From positions 1-64,000 of the forward strand of contig JAOADG010000004.1 in assembly GCA_026417415.1 (NCBI GenBank): DNA of 64,000 nucleotides, in the 5' to 3' direction. Under the pieces are notes generated by a model. The model searched no databases and was not told the origin of the DNA. It worked only from the letters and a program-made list of their open reading frames with translations. The position numbers and the translations under genes are program-made. Below, piece by piece: positions 20,689 through 31,076 of the stretch. Source of the DNA: a bacterium (GTDB taxonomy: Bacteria; Electryoneota; JAOADG01). Position 1 is the stretch's first letter. The number at the start of each line of letters is the position of its first letter.

Positions 20689-21252
20689 ATGCTGAAATTG
20701 TCTGACATTATTAAGCAGATAAAGCCACCGGAAAATGTTCCCTTGATGGTGGGAGTATTTCTAACCCCCGAAGAGCTTTATCATGCTGCGGAAAAAGCAA
20801 TGGATAAAGGGTATAAGGGGGTAGATGCCATTACACCCTTTCCAATTCATGGTTTGGATGAGGTATTAAAAATCCCCAGTTCTTGGTTGCCTTATGCTAC
20901 GCTTATCGCAGGAGTTAGCGGTTCAGCGTTTATGTTGTGGTTTCAATGGTGGACCAGTTCGGTCAATTATCCCCTCAATGTAGGTGGAAAACCTTTGTTT
21001 TCTTGGCCTGCTTTTGCACCGATTGTATTTGAAGGGGGCGAGTTGTTAGGAGGTGTCACAACTTTTATCGTTTTGTTGATTACTGCCTACCTTTGCAGGC
21101 CCAGGGCTTTAATTAAAAATCCGTTGGAAGCAAAGTTTACTGACGATACCTTTGCTTTACTCATTCCGATATCCAAAGAGAACAATCAACAAGATGTGGA
21201 AACCTTTTTGAAAGGGGTAGGTGCTGATGAGATTCGCCTCCTTACTGTATAA
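20689..21252 (+). CDS. actD: Alternative complex III subunit ActD (DUF3341)
   Basis: 187 aa; two TM helices; position between actC and actE; KGYKGVDAITPFPIHGLDEVL. Confidence 0.93.
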   Translation: MLKLSDIIKQIKPPENVPLMVGVFLTPEELYHAAEKAMDKGYKGVDAITPFPIHGLDEVLKIPSSWLPYATLIAGVSGSAFMLWFQWWTSSVNYPLNVGGKPLFSWPAFAPIVFEGGELLGGVTTFIVLLITAYLCRPRALIKNPLEAKFTDDTFALLIPISKENNQQDVETFLKGVGADEIRLLTV

Positions 21253-21253
21253 A

Positions 21254-21886
21254 ATGAGCCGTTGGATATTCCTTCTGTTTCTTTTAGTTTTGGTTGTTGC
21301 CTGTGGTCCAAGACAAAATACAGAATTGGAATATGCACCGCAGATGTATAGAAGCCCTGCTTACAAAGCACAAGAGTACGATGGTTCAGCACCACAATTA
21401 TCTGTGATGCGTAAACCACCACAAGGTACTGTTCCAATCGGTTATACTCCTTATACCCTTACCTTGGCTGATTCCCTTTTACAAGATCAAATGACCAATC
21501 CTTTGCCAATGACTGCTGAGGTTTTGCAAGTAGGACGAAAGTATTACAACATCTATTGTATCGTTTGTCACGGACCGAAAGGGGATGGAATGGGTTATGT
21601 AGTACCGAAAGGGATGCAACAGCCCCCCTCTTTCATTACTGGACAAACAACCCGATGGTCAGATGGTAGAATTTTTCATTTAATCACCCGCGGTCGTGGA
21701 AATATGGCAAGTTATGCTTCCCAACTATTGCCGGATCAACGTTGGGCTATCGTGCATTATGTGCGTGCATTACAACGGGCAGGAAAACCCACAGAAAAAG
21801 ATTTACAAGAATTGGAAAAACGAGGGATCACCTTTACTGAAGATGTACCCGATACCTCTGTGAGTACTTCAGTGCCTAAGCAATAA
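21254..21886 (+). CDS. actE: Alternative complex III monoheme cytochrome c lipoprotein (ActE)
   Basis: Lipobox VVAC; CIVCHGPKGDGMG heme motif. ATG at 21254 preferred over the ORF-track start. Confidence 0.9.
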   Translation: MSRWIFLLFLLVLVVACGPRQNTELEYAPQMYRSPAYKAQEYDGSAPQLSVMRKPPQGTVPIGYTPYTLTLADSLLQDQMTNPLPMTAEVLQVGRKYYNIYCIVCHGPKGDGMGYVVPKGMQQPPSFITGQTTRWSDGRIFHLITRGRGNMASYASQLLPDQRWAIVHYVRALQRAGKPTEKDLQELEKRGITFTEDVPDTSVSTSVPKQ

Positions 21887-21903
21887 CGAATGGAGTGAAT
21901 TCA

Positions 21904-23112
21904 ATGTCTTTTCACAATGATAAAATAACACAAGTCATTGACCCCGGTCCTTGGAAAATACCAAGTAAAGTGACCAACCTATTCATTGCCATCGCTTTGT
22001 TCGGTGCAATTCTATGGGTGATTGGGTTGTTAACCAATCCTTTACGTGCGTGGTCTGCTTATTTAATTAACTTTTTATTTGTCTATTTTCTTGCCCTTTC
22101 GGGTATCCTATTTACTGCTATTCAATATATGACCAATGCCAAATGGTCACCTGTACTTCGCAGAATACCAGAGGGGATGTCTTCCTTTTTACCGATTGCA
22201 TTTCTTTTTCTTGCTATTTTTTGGTTGGGAATCCCCAAATTATACGATTGGTTTGATGGATGGGAAAATTTTCATGGATTGACCAGTGATATTAAGCGTT
22301 CAAAAGTAACATGGCTTTCGCAGCCGTTTTTTTCTGTGCGGCTACTGTTTTTTTTAGCAATCTGGATTCTTTTAGCGAAATGGATTGTAGCGAATAGCAT
22401 TAAACAAGATAATGCAGCACTTCCTCATTTAACCAAATTCAACACCAAATTGTCCATTGTTTTTACCATCTTTTTTGCCATTAGTTTTTCAATTACCAGT
22501 TATGATTTATTGATGTCTTTAGAGCCCAATTGGTTCTCTACTATGTTTGGGGTATATGTATTTTCAGGATTGTTTCAAAGTGGTATCGCAGCAATCACTA
22601 TCATTGCAATCTTTGCACGAAGACAAGATGCTCTACCTTTGACCATTAAGGGCCATATTCGTGACTTAGGTGGTTTTTTATTTGCATTGTCTGCCTTTAT
22701 GTCGTACATCGGATTTTGCCAATTTATGTTAATTTGGTATGCTAACCTTCCTGAAGAAACATTTTATTACATCAAACGTACCCAAGAAGGATGGTGGTTC
22801 ATCACTCTATTGTTACCCCTTTTGAAGTTTGTGATCCCATTCGTGTTGTTAATGCCTTCACAAGCCAAAAAAAATGAAAAACTCTTATTGTTTGTATCGG
22901 TTTGCATCATCTTAGGAGAATGGATTGATATTTATTGGATGGTATTGCCGACACACTTTTCCAAAATCACCTTACCTGGTATAGCAGATATTGGTGGGCT
23001 TCTGTTTTTTGTTGGGTTGTTTTGCTATACAGCATTTTCTTTTTACAAAAAGCATTCTATGGTCCCAACTGGTGATCCAAAAATTTTAACCAGTTTGAAT
23101 TGGGGAGCATAA
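21904..23112 (+). CDS. actF: Alternative complex III quinol-binding-type membrane subunit (ActF)
   Basis: Polytopic protein similar to ActC, position after actE. Confidence 0.9.
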   Translation: MSFHNDKITQVIDPGPWKIPSKVTNLFIAIALFGAILWVIGLLTNPLRAWSAYLINFLFVYFLALSGILFTAIQYMTNAKWSPVLRRIPEGMSSFLPIAFLFLAIFWLGIPKLYDWFDGWENFHGLTSDIKRSKVTWLSQPFFSVRLLFFLAIWILLAKWIVANSIKQDNAALPHLTKFNTKLSIVFTIFFAISFSITSYDLLMSLEPNWFSTMFGVYVFSGLFQSGIAAITIIAIFARRQDALPLTIKGHIRDLGGFLFALSAFMSYIGFCQFMLIWYANLPEETFYYIKRTQEGWWFITLLLPLLKFVIPFVLLMPSQAKKNEKLLLFVSVCIILGEWIDIYWMVLPTHFSKITLPGIADIGGLLFFVGLFCYTAFSFYKKHSMVPTGDPKILTSLNWGA

Positions 23113-23134
23113 TGGGAAGAGGTGAGTTGAAACT

Positions 23135-23803
23135 ATGAAAAAAACGATACATCCACTTATCGGGTTTGCTTTGTCTATCTTTGCTATAATGATTGTAGCG
23201 TTTATTCTTATACGGGTTGATGAGCAAAGAATCAAGATTACAACGGTACCCTCTCAAATCGAAAAAAAGCTTGCTCAAACAAAAGGTACTGATATTCGGC
23301 AACTTCAGATAGCCACTCCTTATGCCATTACCTTAGGAAAACAGTTGTATAGAACCAATTGTGCTGGTTGTCATGGCTTGGAAGGAAAAGGCGATGGACC
23401 AAAATCAGCGAAACTCAACCCAAAACCGAGAAATTTACAATCAGAAAAACTAAAAAATGGTTCTTCACCTCTAAAGTTAGAAATGACCTTAAAAAATGGG
23501 TTAGGAGCAATGCCAGATTTTTCTGAAATGTCAGAGGAAGAGCGGTTTGCCATTGTTCACTACATACGCACACTTATGACTAATCCTGAAGCAGATGCAT
23601 GGACCGCTGCCACAAGACCGATAGAAAACACACAACCGAGGACAAACACTTCTTCGGCAGTTCAAGATACAACAGGTCCAAGAATACCCATCCGCTTAGC
23701 AATGATGTTGTTATCTGAAGAGAATAAAGAGCAAAACCGTAAACGTCCGATTACATTGCCGTTGTGGATGACTCAGAGAAATCCGAACCAAAAGACACAA
23801 TAA
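23135..23803 (+). CDS. Monoheme cytochrome c, membrane-anchored
   Basis: CAGCHGLEGKGDGPKS heme motif and distal M (GLGAMPDFSEMSEEERFAIVHYIRTL). Confidence 0.88.
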   Translation: MKKTIHPLIGFALSIFAIMIVAFILIRVDEQRIKITTVPSQIEKKLAQTKGTDIRQLQIATPYAITLGKQLYRTNCAGCHGLEGKGDGPKSAKLNPKPRNLQSEKLKNGSSPLKLEMTLKNGLGAMPDFSEMSEEERFAIVHYIRTLMTNPEADAWTAATRPIENTQPRTNTSSAVQDTTGPRIPIRLAMMLLSEENKEQNRKRPITLPLWMTQRNPNQKTQ

Positions 23804-23820
23804 ATTACAGAATGAAAAGA

Positions 23821-23842
23821 AAACCACCGGTAAAGGTGGTTT
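23821..23842 (+). terminator. Rho-independent terminator at end of act cluster
   Basis: AAACCACC-GGTAAA-GGTGGTTT followed by TTTCTTTTTT. Confidence 0.85.
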
Positions 23843-23879
23843 TTCTTTTTTCGTTATTGGGTACTTAAACAATTTTCTT

Positions 23880-25265
23880 ATGAATTCGTTGATAAACACA
23901 TTATTTGAACGGTTTCCAAATTGTGTGAGCATAAATCCATCGGATTTGGAAGTTGCTTCCCACGATGAATCTTCTTTTTTACCTGTTCTTCCCCTTGCAG
24001 TGGTATCGCTTACCACCAGTAGAGAAATACAAGAATTGGTAGAGATTTGCAATCAATTCAAAACACCGATAACACCACGTGGTGCCGGTTCAGCATTAGA
24101 AGGAAATACCATCCCTGTTCAGAATGGTATTGTATTAGATCTTTCCCGAATGAATCGCATTTTAGAAATAGATGCTCAAAACCTACAAGTAACTGTAGAA
24201 GCCGGTGTGATTTATGACCAGTTAAATCAAAAATTAAAAAATTTTGGGCTTTTTTTTCCACCATCGCCGGGTGGTAGTTCCGATGTAGCAACCATAGGTG
24301 GGATGATATCCACCAACGCAAGTGGGATCTATTCGGTTAAGTATGGTGGTACCAAAGAACATGTATTAGAACTTGAGGTGGTTACAGGATATGGTGAAAT
24401 CCTTAAATTAGGCAATAAGTGTATTAAACGTAGTAGTGGGTACAACTTAACGGATTTAATCTGTGGTTCTGAAGGAACTTTAGCAATCGTCACACAAGCA
24501 ACGTTAAAATTAAGTGCCATTCCTTCCCATAAAAAGCAGTTTGCTTATCAATTTGCCAACATCACCGACGCAGTAACCACCATTTCCCAACTGCGTGCGA
24601 TGGGTGTGGATTTGGCTGCCATGGAGTTAATGGATGCCAATACCATTCGCGCTTTGAATAAATTGAACCATTATGGTCTGCCGGAACAACCCATCCTTTT
24701 TTTTGAAGTTCACGGAAGTCCCTATCTACTTAAAGAGGTAATGGAAGAAACAGAAACGATTAGCAAAGAAAATCTTGGAAAACCGTTTAACTTAAACTCT
24801 GCAGAAAACCCATGGACCATACGACATTATACCACACCAGCAATAAAACTTTATCAACCCAATAAAAAAATTGTCCGCAATGATGCAGCGTTTCCTATAG
24901 CATCCTTACCAGAAGTGGTTCAAACGATTGAAAACTGGGTACACCAAAAACAGACCCAAGGTGCAAAAATTGAATTGTTCATTTTAGGACATTTGGGGCT
25001 TGGAATTTTACACGCACTAATGTTGGCAGATCCCATGGATCAACAAAGCTGGAACGGAGCACAAGAAATCAATCATCAAATCAAAAAATTAGCCATTGAA
25101 AAACGAGGAACCATCTCAGGTGAACATGGAATAGGTATCGCACATAAAGATTTATTGAATGAAGAACATCAAACTGCAGTACAAGTGATGCGAGAGATAA
25201 AAAGAGTATTTGACCCTAATGGAATACTCAACCCAGACAAGATCTTTCCTACTTATCTTTCATGA
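23880..25265 (+). CDS. FAD-linked oxidase (GlcD/D-lactate dehydrogenase family)
   Basis: PITPRGAGSALEGNTIPVQNGIVLDLSRMN, FFPPSPGGSSDVATIGGMISTNASG, RGTISGEHGIGIAHK motifs. Confidence 0.93.
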   Translation: MNSLINTLFERFPNCVSINPSDLEVASHDESSFLPVLPLAVVSLTTSREIQELVEICNQFKTPITPRGAGSALEGNTIPVQNGIVLDLSRMNRILEIDAQNLQVTVEAGVIYDQLNQKLKNFGLFFPPSPGGSSDVATIGGMISTNASGIYSVKYGGTKEHVLELEVVTGYGEILKLGNKCIKRSSGYNLTDLICGSEGTLAIVTQATLKLSAIPSHKKQFAYQFANITDAVTTISQLRAMGVDLAAMELMDANTIRALNKLNHYGLPEQPILFFEVHGSPYLLKEVMEETETISKENLGKPFNLNSAENPWTIRHYTTPAIKLYQPNKKIVRNDAAFPIASLPEVVQTIENWVHQKQTQGAKIELFILGHLGLGILHALMLADPMDQQSWNGAQEINHQIKKLAIEKRGTISGEHGIGIAHKDLLNEEHQTAVQVMREIKRVFDPNGILNPDKIFPTYLS

Positions 25266-26350
25266 ACGAGTTAACAGAATTTCCGCACGTTGCAATTGTG
25301 CTTGTCAATTATATTCGTTGGGATTTAACCATAGAGTGCTTACAAAGTTTACTATTGCAAGATTATCCTAACTACCATATCTATATCGTGGACAATGATT
25401 CAAAAAACGCTTCACTTCAGAAAATTGCTGAATGGCTGAAAGGAAAACGTACTTCCAGATCACCATTGAATACCTCTTCTCAAGGTATGAGTTCAAGTTT
25501 TTCTTTGAACCAACCCCCTGTACCTTTTCAGATTTTGTCTGAAAGTTCCGTGTATATTCCTCAAGATCAATCTGAACCAGCCATCGTGACTTTAATCCAA
25601 GCGAAAAGCAATGGTGGCTATGCTGCAGGAAATAACTTAGCATTGCAACATGCCTTTCAATCTCAACAATTTCAATTCTATTGGCTGGTAAACAACGATG
25701 CGGTAGTGGATCGAAAGGCACTCTATTGTTTGGTATCCAAAGCGCTATCCAATCTTTCCTATGGATTATGTGGTTCACTAACGTTGCACTATGAGAAGCC
25801 AAGCTTGGTTCAGTGTTATGCTGGAGGCATTTACAACCCGCGATGGGCATACGGCACCTTGTTTGGCTACAACCAAAGTATTACCGAGGAAGTCAACGAA
25901 GGTGCAGTAGAAGCTGTCCTACAATACATCAACGGCGCTTCTTGTTTGATTTCTCACGAGTGTATTAAAACAATTGGATTCCTACCAGAACAGTATTTTC
26001 TATACTTTGAAGATTTACACTATTCGTTAACAGCAAAACAAAATGGTTTTCAATTGGGTTTTGCTAAAGAGAGTGTTATTTATCATCGTGAATCGACCAC
26101 CACCAACGAAGGCAAGCGTAGTAAATCTGCCAACACAGAATACTATTTTCATCGCAACCGCATTCTGTTTACCAAGCAATGGTATCCACAACACGTGCTT
26201 ACTGTATATTTGGCTTTGCTGTTCTCTATCCTGAAACGAATCCTTACCTTGCGATTAAAAAACGCAAGGATCTTGTGCAAGGTGTTTTTTCAATCTATTT
26301 CCCAAAATGCTTCTATTTCAAATCTTAACCGACATCACGATCAGCGATAG
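25262..26350 (+). CDS. Glycosyltransferase family 2
   Basis: VAIVLVNYIRWDLTIECLQSLLLQDYPNYHIYIVDNDSKN; VNNDAVVDRKAL (DxD-like); overlaps the upstream stop. Confidence 0.88.
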   Translation: MNELTEFPHVAIVLVNYIRWDLTIECLQSLLLQDYPNYHIYIVDNDSKNASLQKIAEWLKGKRTSRSPLNTSSQGMSSSFSLNQPPVPFQILSESSVYIPQDQSEPAIVTLIQAKSNGGYAAGNNLALQHAFQSQQFQFYWLVNNDAVVDRKALYCLVSKALSNLSYGLCGSLTLHYEKPSLVQCYAGGIYNPRWAYGTLFGYNQSITEEVNEGAVEAVLQYINGASCLISHECIKTIGFLPEQYFLYFEDLHYSLTAKQNGFQLGFAKESVIYHRESTTTNEGKRSKSANTEYYFHRNRILFTKQWYPQHVLTVYLALLFSILKRILTLRLKNARILCKVFFQSISQNASISNLNRHHDQR

Positions 26351-26412
26351 TAGGAAATAAGGGGGACTATTGTTGAATAATCGTTGATTGTATCAATACC
26401 TTTTAGAATATC

Positions 26413-26830
26413 TTGTATTTCCTACTTTGGAGAGATGGTCAGAATCTAATTGGTAAACGGCGAGAGCCCCATTCAAATAAAAGTATCTACGTTTATCCTT
26501 GTTTGTACCGTTTATTCCAAGTTAGTCATCACTATAAACAAGACCATCAAGCAAGATCATTAAGAGCATCTATAATCCAAAACCAAACGAATTCATTTAA
26601 GCGCGTCAATTGAAAGTAGCTTAAATGTTCAAATTGAAAAAAGTACGATGGAGCAGATCCTATCTTAGAAGCGATTGAAAAGAAGAAGCGTCTTTCATTT
26701 AACCCTTTTCCTTTACCACCACATCTGTTTGTTCGTGAAGAAATAGGATAGTCAGACCAACCGAGAAAAAAGCAATACGAACAATTGAGAAATTTCTTCA
26801 TCTCCAATGCTTTCGCTTGAAGACATCCCT
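26413..26830 (+). pseudogene. Possible degraded coding region (frame-interrupted)
   Basis: Two protein-like stretches in different frames (LWRDGQNLIGKRREPHSNKSIYVYPCLYRLFQ... and DGADPILEAIEKKKRLSFNPFPLPPHLFVREEIG*SDQPREKKQYEQLRNFFISNAFA) broken by stops. Parent family not identified. Confidence 0.3.
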
Positions 26831-26930
26831 CATCTTAGGGAGCATAACGTTTGAAATTAGTATAATCTCTAAATCAATAATTTCGTGGTGAATTATTTTT
26901 TGAATAACTCAGGAAGATGCATTAGTAAAA

Positions 26931-26953
26931 AAGCACAACCATTGGTTGTGCTT
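26931..26953. terminator. Bidirectional rho-independent terminator
   Basis: AAGCACAACC-ATT-GGTTGTGCTT flanked by A-tract and T-tract. Confidence 0.88.
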
Positions 26954-26977
26954 TTTTTTCTTCAAGAGGAACTGCTA

Positions 26978-28801
26978 TTAAAAATCACTATAACTTAAAT
27001 ATCGCCAATCTTCAATTTTAGCACGATCTTTCATTTGTTTTAGGTAATCATTATACAACTGCTGTTGTCTTCGTTGTATGATTTGATTGATTTGTTGCAT
27101 TTTTTGCGAAGCAAAAGCAGCAGAATCAGGGGTTGTACGTTCAGTAACCACGAAAAGGTACGCTCCTCTTTGACCTCGAACCGGACCTTGTAAAGTATTG
27201 AGTGGTGCGGTTTTAGCACGTACAGTAAGTTCCAATTCTCGTCCGATGTTGGGTAAATACTCACGTGCTTTGGCTAAACTGGTCGTATCCACATTCTTAC
27301 CGGTGGCTTTGGCGATGTCTTCCAATGTGGTACCTAAATTGAATGCCTGTTTTGCTTCTTCAAAAGATTTGGAAATTCGTTTTTCTTGAAGCAATGCGTT
27401 CTGGATTTGTTTGCGCACATCTGTATAGGGCTTGTAATATGGTTTTTTTATTTCCAATAAACCAAAAACGTACCAGCCATTTCGTACCCAATAAGGATAA
27501 GAGATGTCTCCAATCTTGGAGTCAAAGGCAAATGCGGTGACTAAAGGCGCTCGACCCACTTTTGGAATGGATCCACTTTTTGTAAACAAACCAGTGGTGT
27601 CTATTTTTACATCAAATTCTTTAGCCACTTTAAGTAGATCTTTCTTTTCAAGAGCGGCATTCATAAAATTTCGTGCACGATCGCGGACCAAATCTTTGGT
27701 TTCCATTGAGGGTTGAAATTTGATTAAGATATGGGAAGCTTGCACCATTTCTTCTTTTTCTTTTGGATTGGTTTTTGAGGGTTCAAATTTTCTCCCGGTC
27801 ACTTTAATGACATGCCATCCAAACTGAGTTAATACGGGTGGTGCAATGCTATCCACGGGTGTAGCAAATGCTACTTCTTCAAACGGTTTCACCATACGGT
27901 TTCGTCCAAAATATCCTAAATCTCCACCATTTGGTGCACTGTTGTCTTCTGAATAGTTCCTAGCCAATTCAGCAAAATTTTCGCCTCGTTTAGCACGTTG
28001 ATAAAGTTCTTCTGCCAATTCTTTGGCATGATTGCTATCCGCAGTGCTTGGTTTTTCAGGAAAGGAGACGTACCAAAGGGAACGTTGTTCTTCAACACGA
28101 AACTCTTCTAACCGATTTTGATATTCGGCTTCTATTTCGGATTCTTTAACTAAAATGGTATCATCCGAAGAAACTTGAATGGGAAAGAGAATGTACTTCA
28201 AGCGAAATTGTACATTTTTATCTGTCCACTCATCCCACAGCTGTTCGTCCGAAACCATTGCGGTTGCAGTGATGCGGTCAATGAGCCGTTGCTGTTTGAG
28301 ACGTTCACGAACATCATTTTCAATCGCAATAATTTCATTTACTGCTTGAGGGTTTCGTAAAAACTCTTCATATTTTTCTTGATCAAATTGACCATCTTTC
28401 TGAAAGTATTGGGCTTCACGGATGTATTGAGGTGGGTTATTTCTTAGTTCAAAAGCAACCTCACGATCGCCAATTTGAATACCAAAACGTTCCAATTCTT
28501 GTTGTAATAAAATTTGGTTAATGGTTTGTTCCCAAACTTCATTGCGAATGGTTCGGATCCGATTTTCATCTAAATCTTGTCCACCATTTCGTTCGCGTTC
28601 TTCTTGAATTCGTTGTTCAACAACACGATCAAAGGTTTCTTGAAGAATTTTATGTCCATTCACTTTTGCAAGAACACCCGAAGTTGCTTGGCTTTTTCGG
28701 TCGAATCCGCCCATCCCCCAAGCGAAGATGATGGTTGCTAAGAACGCGAAGATTAATACCCACAAAATGGTTTTTGTGTTTTCGCGCATTTTCTGCATCA
28801 T
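26978..28801 (-). CDS. PpiD/SurA-like periplasmic peptidyl-prolyl isomerase
   Basis: N-terminal TM anchor, SurA-N-like domain, parvulin motif (GENFAELARNYSEDNSAPNGGDLGYFGRNRMVKPFEEVAF), second parvulin-like repeat. Confidence 0.92.
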   Translation of the reverse strand: MMQKMRENTKTILWVLIFAFLATIIFAWGMGGFDRKSQATSGVLAKVNGHKILQETFDRVVEQRIQEERERNGGQDLDENRIRTIRNEVWEQTINQILLQQELERFGIQIGDREVAFELRNNPPQYIREAQYFQKDGQFDQEKYEEFLRNPQAVNEIIAIENDVRERLKQQRLIDRITATAMVSDEQLWDEWTDKNVQFRLKYILFPIQVSSDDTILVKESEIEAEYQNRLEEFRVEEQRSLWYVSFPEKPSTADSNHAKELAEELYQRAKRGENFAELARNYSEDNSAPNGGDLGYFGRNRMVKPFEEVAFATPVDSIAPPVLTQFGWHVIKVTGRKFEPSKTNPKEKEEMVQASHILIKFQPSMETKDLVRDRARNFMNAALEKKDLLKVAKEFDVKIDTTGLFTKSGSIPKVGRAPLVTAFAFDSKIGDISYPYWVRNGWYVFGLLEIKKPYYKPYTDVRKQIQNALLQEKRISKSFEEAKQAFNLGTTLEDIAKATGKNVDTTSLAKAREYLPNIGRELELTVRAKTAPLNTLQGPVRGQRGAYLFVVTERTTPDSAAFASQKMQQINQIIQRRQQQLYNDYLKQMKDRAKIEDWRYLSYSDF

Positions 28802-28981
28802 AGCGAAATATCCTTATTGACAAATTTGTAATGTTGAAAGAGTATATTCAAACTCCCAAAAGTAAACTAATCTATTAAAAGTAGCAAATCCTCATTCGTA
28901 CTACTCATCTATGGGATGTTGTAGTTCATAAACGAATTGGGACAACCCCAATAGGATAAGTATCTTAATAGAGTAAGGGAA

Positions 28982-31075
28982 ATGATTCGAATGAACCAAT
29001 TTATTCTCAAAACAGATTTAGTTCCAAAGGGTGATCAACCGCAAGCCATTGAACAGTTAGTCAAAGGTATTCAACAAGGGTTGCCATGGCAAACTCTGCT
29101 TGGTGTGACAGGTTCCGGAAAAACCTTTACCATGGCAAAAGTTATTGAAGCGGTTAATCGGCCGACTTTGGTACTCTCACATAATAAAACCTTAGCCGCA
29201 CAATTGTATAGCGAATTTAAGCAATTTTTCCCAGACAATGCTGTAGAGTATTTTATTTCCTATTATGATTATTACCAACCGGAAGCATACATCCCTTCAA
29301 CCGATGTCTATATTGAAAAAGAAACCGATGTCAATGATGAAATTGATAGGTTAAGATTAAAAGCATCAGCTTCTTTATTATCTCGCCGAGATGTCATTAT
29401 TGTAGCATCCATTTCTTGTATTTACGGGTTAGGCAGCCCAGAAGAGTTTCGTAAGCAATATTTAAAAATTGAGGTTGGTCAAACCATTTCACGTGAAGAA
29501 ATCATCCGTCACTTGGTTCAAATCTATTACACAAGGAACAACTTGAGTTTAGAGCGCGGAACCTTTCGTGCAAGAGGTGACATTATTGAGATTCAACCCG
29601 CATATGAAAAAGATCTATACCGTATTGAGTTATTTGATAATGTGATTGAAAAAATATCCAAAGTGAATAGTATGACCAACAAAGTCCAAACGGACTTACA
29701 AACACTGGCTATATTTCCAGCAAAACATTTTGTAATGGCGTCAGATACATTAGACGAATCCATTCGCAGAATCCGACAAGAATTAGATGAGCGTTTGAAG
29801 GAACTGCGTTCACAAAATAAACTCCTGGAAGCACAACGGTTAGAACAACGTACCTTATTTGATATTGAGATGTTGACTGAAGTTGGTTTTTGTTCCGGAA
29901 TTGAAAATTATTCACGTCATTTATCTTTAAGAGCGCCGGGTGAAAGACCTGCTTGTTTGTTGGATTATTTTCCTAAAGATTTTATCGTGTTTGTAGATGA
30001 ATCGCATGTTACTGTTCCACAAATTCGAGCCATGTACAATGGTGATCGTCATCGTAAAGAAATTTTAGTTGAATTTGGTTTTCGTTTGCCCAGTGCATTG
30101 GATAATCGGCCCTTGAGATTTGATGAATGGGAAACCATTGTTCAACAAGGCATTTTTGTTTCTGCTACACCTTCCGAATATGAATTGAAAAAATCCAATG
30201 GAGTAATTGTAGAACAAATTGTTCGTCCTACGGGTTTACTTGATCCAATCATTGAAGTGCGACCAACCAAGTACCAAATAGACGATCTTATTTCTGAAAT
30301 CCATCAAGTCACTTTGCGTGGAGAAAGAGTACTGGTAACTACGCTTACCAAACGCACGTCAGAAGATCTAACCATATACTTAAGAAACGCTGGAATAAAA
30401 GTTGAATACTTGCACAGTGAAATTGAGAGTTTGAAACGAGTGGATATCTTACGTGATTTACGACTTGGTTTATTTGATGTATTGGTAGGGATCAATTTAC
30501 TTAGAGAAGGGCTGGATTTACCTGAAGTTGCTTTAGTTGCTATATTAGATGCGGATAAAGAAGGGTTTTTACGAAGCGAAAAATCGTTGATGCAAGTCGC
30601 AGGACGCGCAGCGAGAAACAGTGCGGGGAAAGTAATTTTTTATGCGGATGTGATTACCGAAAGTATGCGAAAAGTCATTGAAGAAACCAATCGTAGGCGT
30701 GCAAAGCAAGAAGAGTACAATCGGAAACATCATATCGTACCGCAAACCATTAAAAAATCTGTGGAACTAATTTTATCTGATATCAAACAGCAAACAGGAC
30801 GAATTGACTCATACGAAAAATCAAAGATTACCTATAGAGAATTAAGTGAATGGGAACGTGAAGAGTTAATAGAACGGCTTGAAAAAGAAATGAAAGAATA
30901 TGCAAAAAAACTTGAATTTGAAAAGGCAGCAGAAATTCGTGATCGTATCGCTTTGTTAAAAGGTGCAGCAATTGATTTGATGGGTGTTGATCCCAATTCA
31001 CAATCAAGTGGCACAAAAAAATCCATCGTAAAAATTGGTTCATCCAAACCCCAATCAAAAAAGAGTAAAAAGTAA
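28982..31075 (+). CDS. uvrB: Excinuclease ABC subunit B
   Basis: [71 protein letters not shown]-terminal UVR motif. Confidence 0.98.
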   Translation: MIRMNQFILKTDLVPKGDQPQAIEQLVKGIQQGLPWQTLLGVTGSGKTFTMAKVIEAVNRPTLVLSHNKTLAAQLYSEFKQFFPDNAVEYFISYYDYYQPEAYIPSTDVYIEKETDVNDEIDRLRLKASASLLSRRDVIIVASISCIYGLGSPEEFRKQYLKIEVGQTISREEIIRHLVQIYYTRNNLSLERGTFRARGDIIEIQPAYEKDLYRIELFDNVIEKISKVNSMTNKVQTDLQTLAIFPAKHFVMASDTLDESIRRIRQELDERLKELRSQNKLLEAQRLEQRTLFDIEMLTEVGFCSGIENYSRHLSLRAPGERPACLLDYFPKDFIVFVDESHVTVPQIRAMYNGDRHRKEILVEFGFRLPSALDNRPLRFDEWETIVQQGIFVSATPSEYELKKSNGVIVEQIVRPTGLLDPIIEVRPTKYQIDDLISEIHQVTLRGERVLVTTLTKRTSEDLTIYLRNAGIKVEYLHSEIESLKRVDILRDLRLGLFDVLVGINLLREGLDLPEVALVAILDADKEGFLRSEKSLMQVAGRAARNSAGKVIFYADVITESMRKVIEETNRRRAKQEEYNRKHHIVPQTIKKSVELILSDIKQQTGRIDSYEKSKITYRELSEWEREELIERLEKEMKEYAKKLEFEKAAEIRDRIALLKGAAIDLMGVDPNSQSSGTKKSIVKIGSSKPQSKKSKK

Positions 31076-31076
31076 T

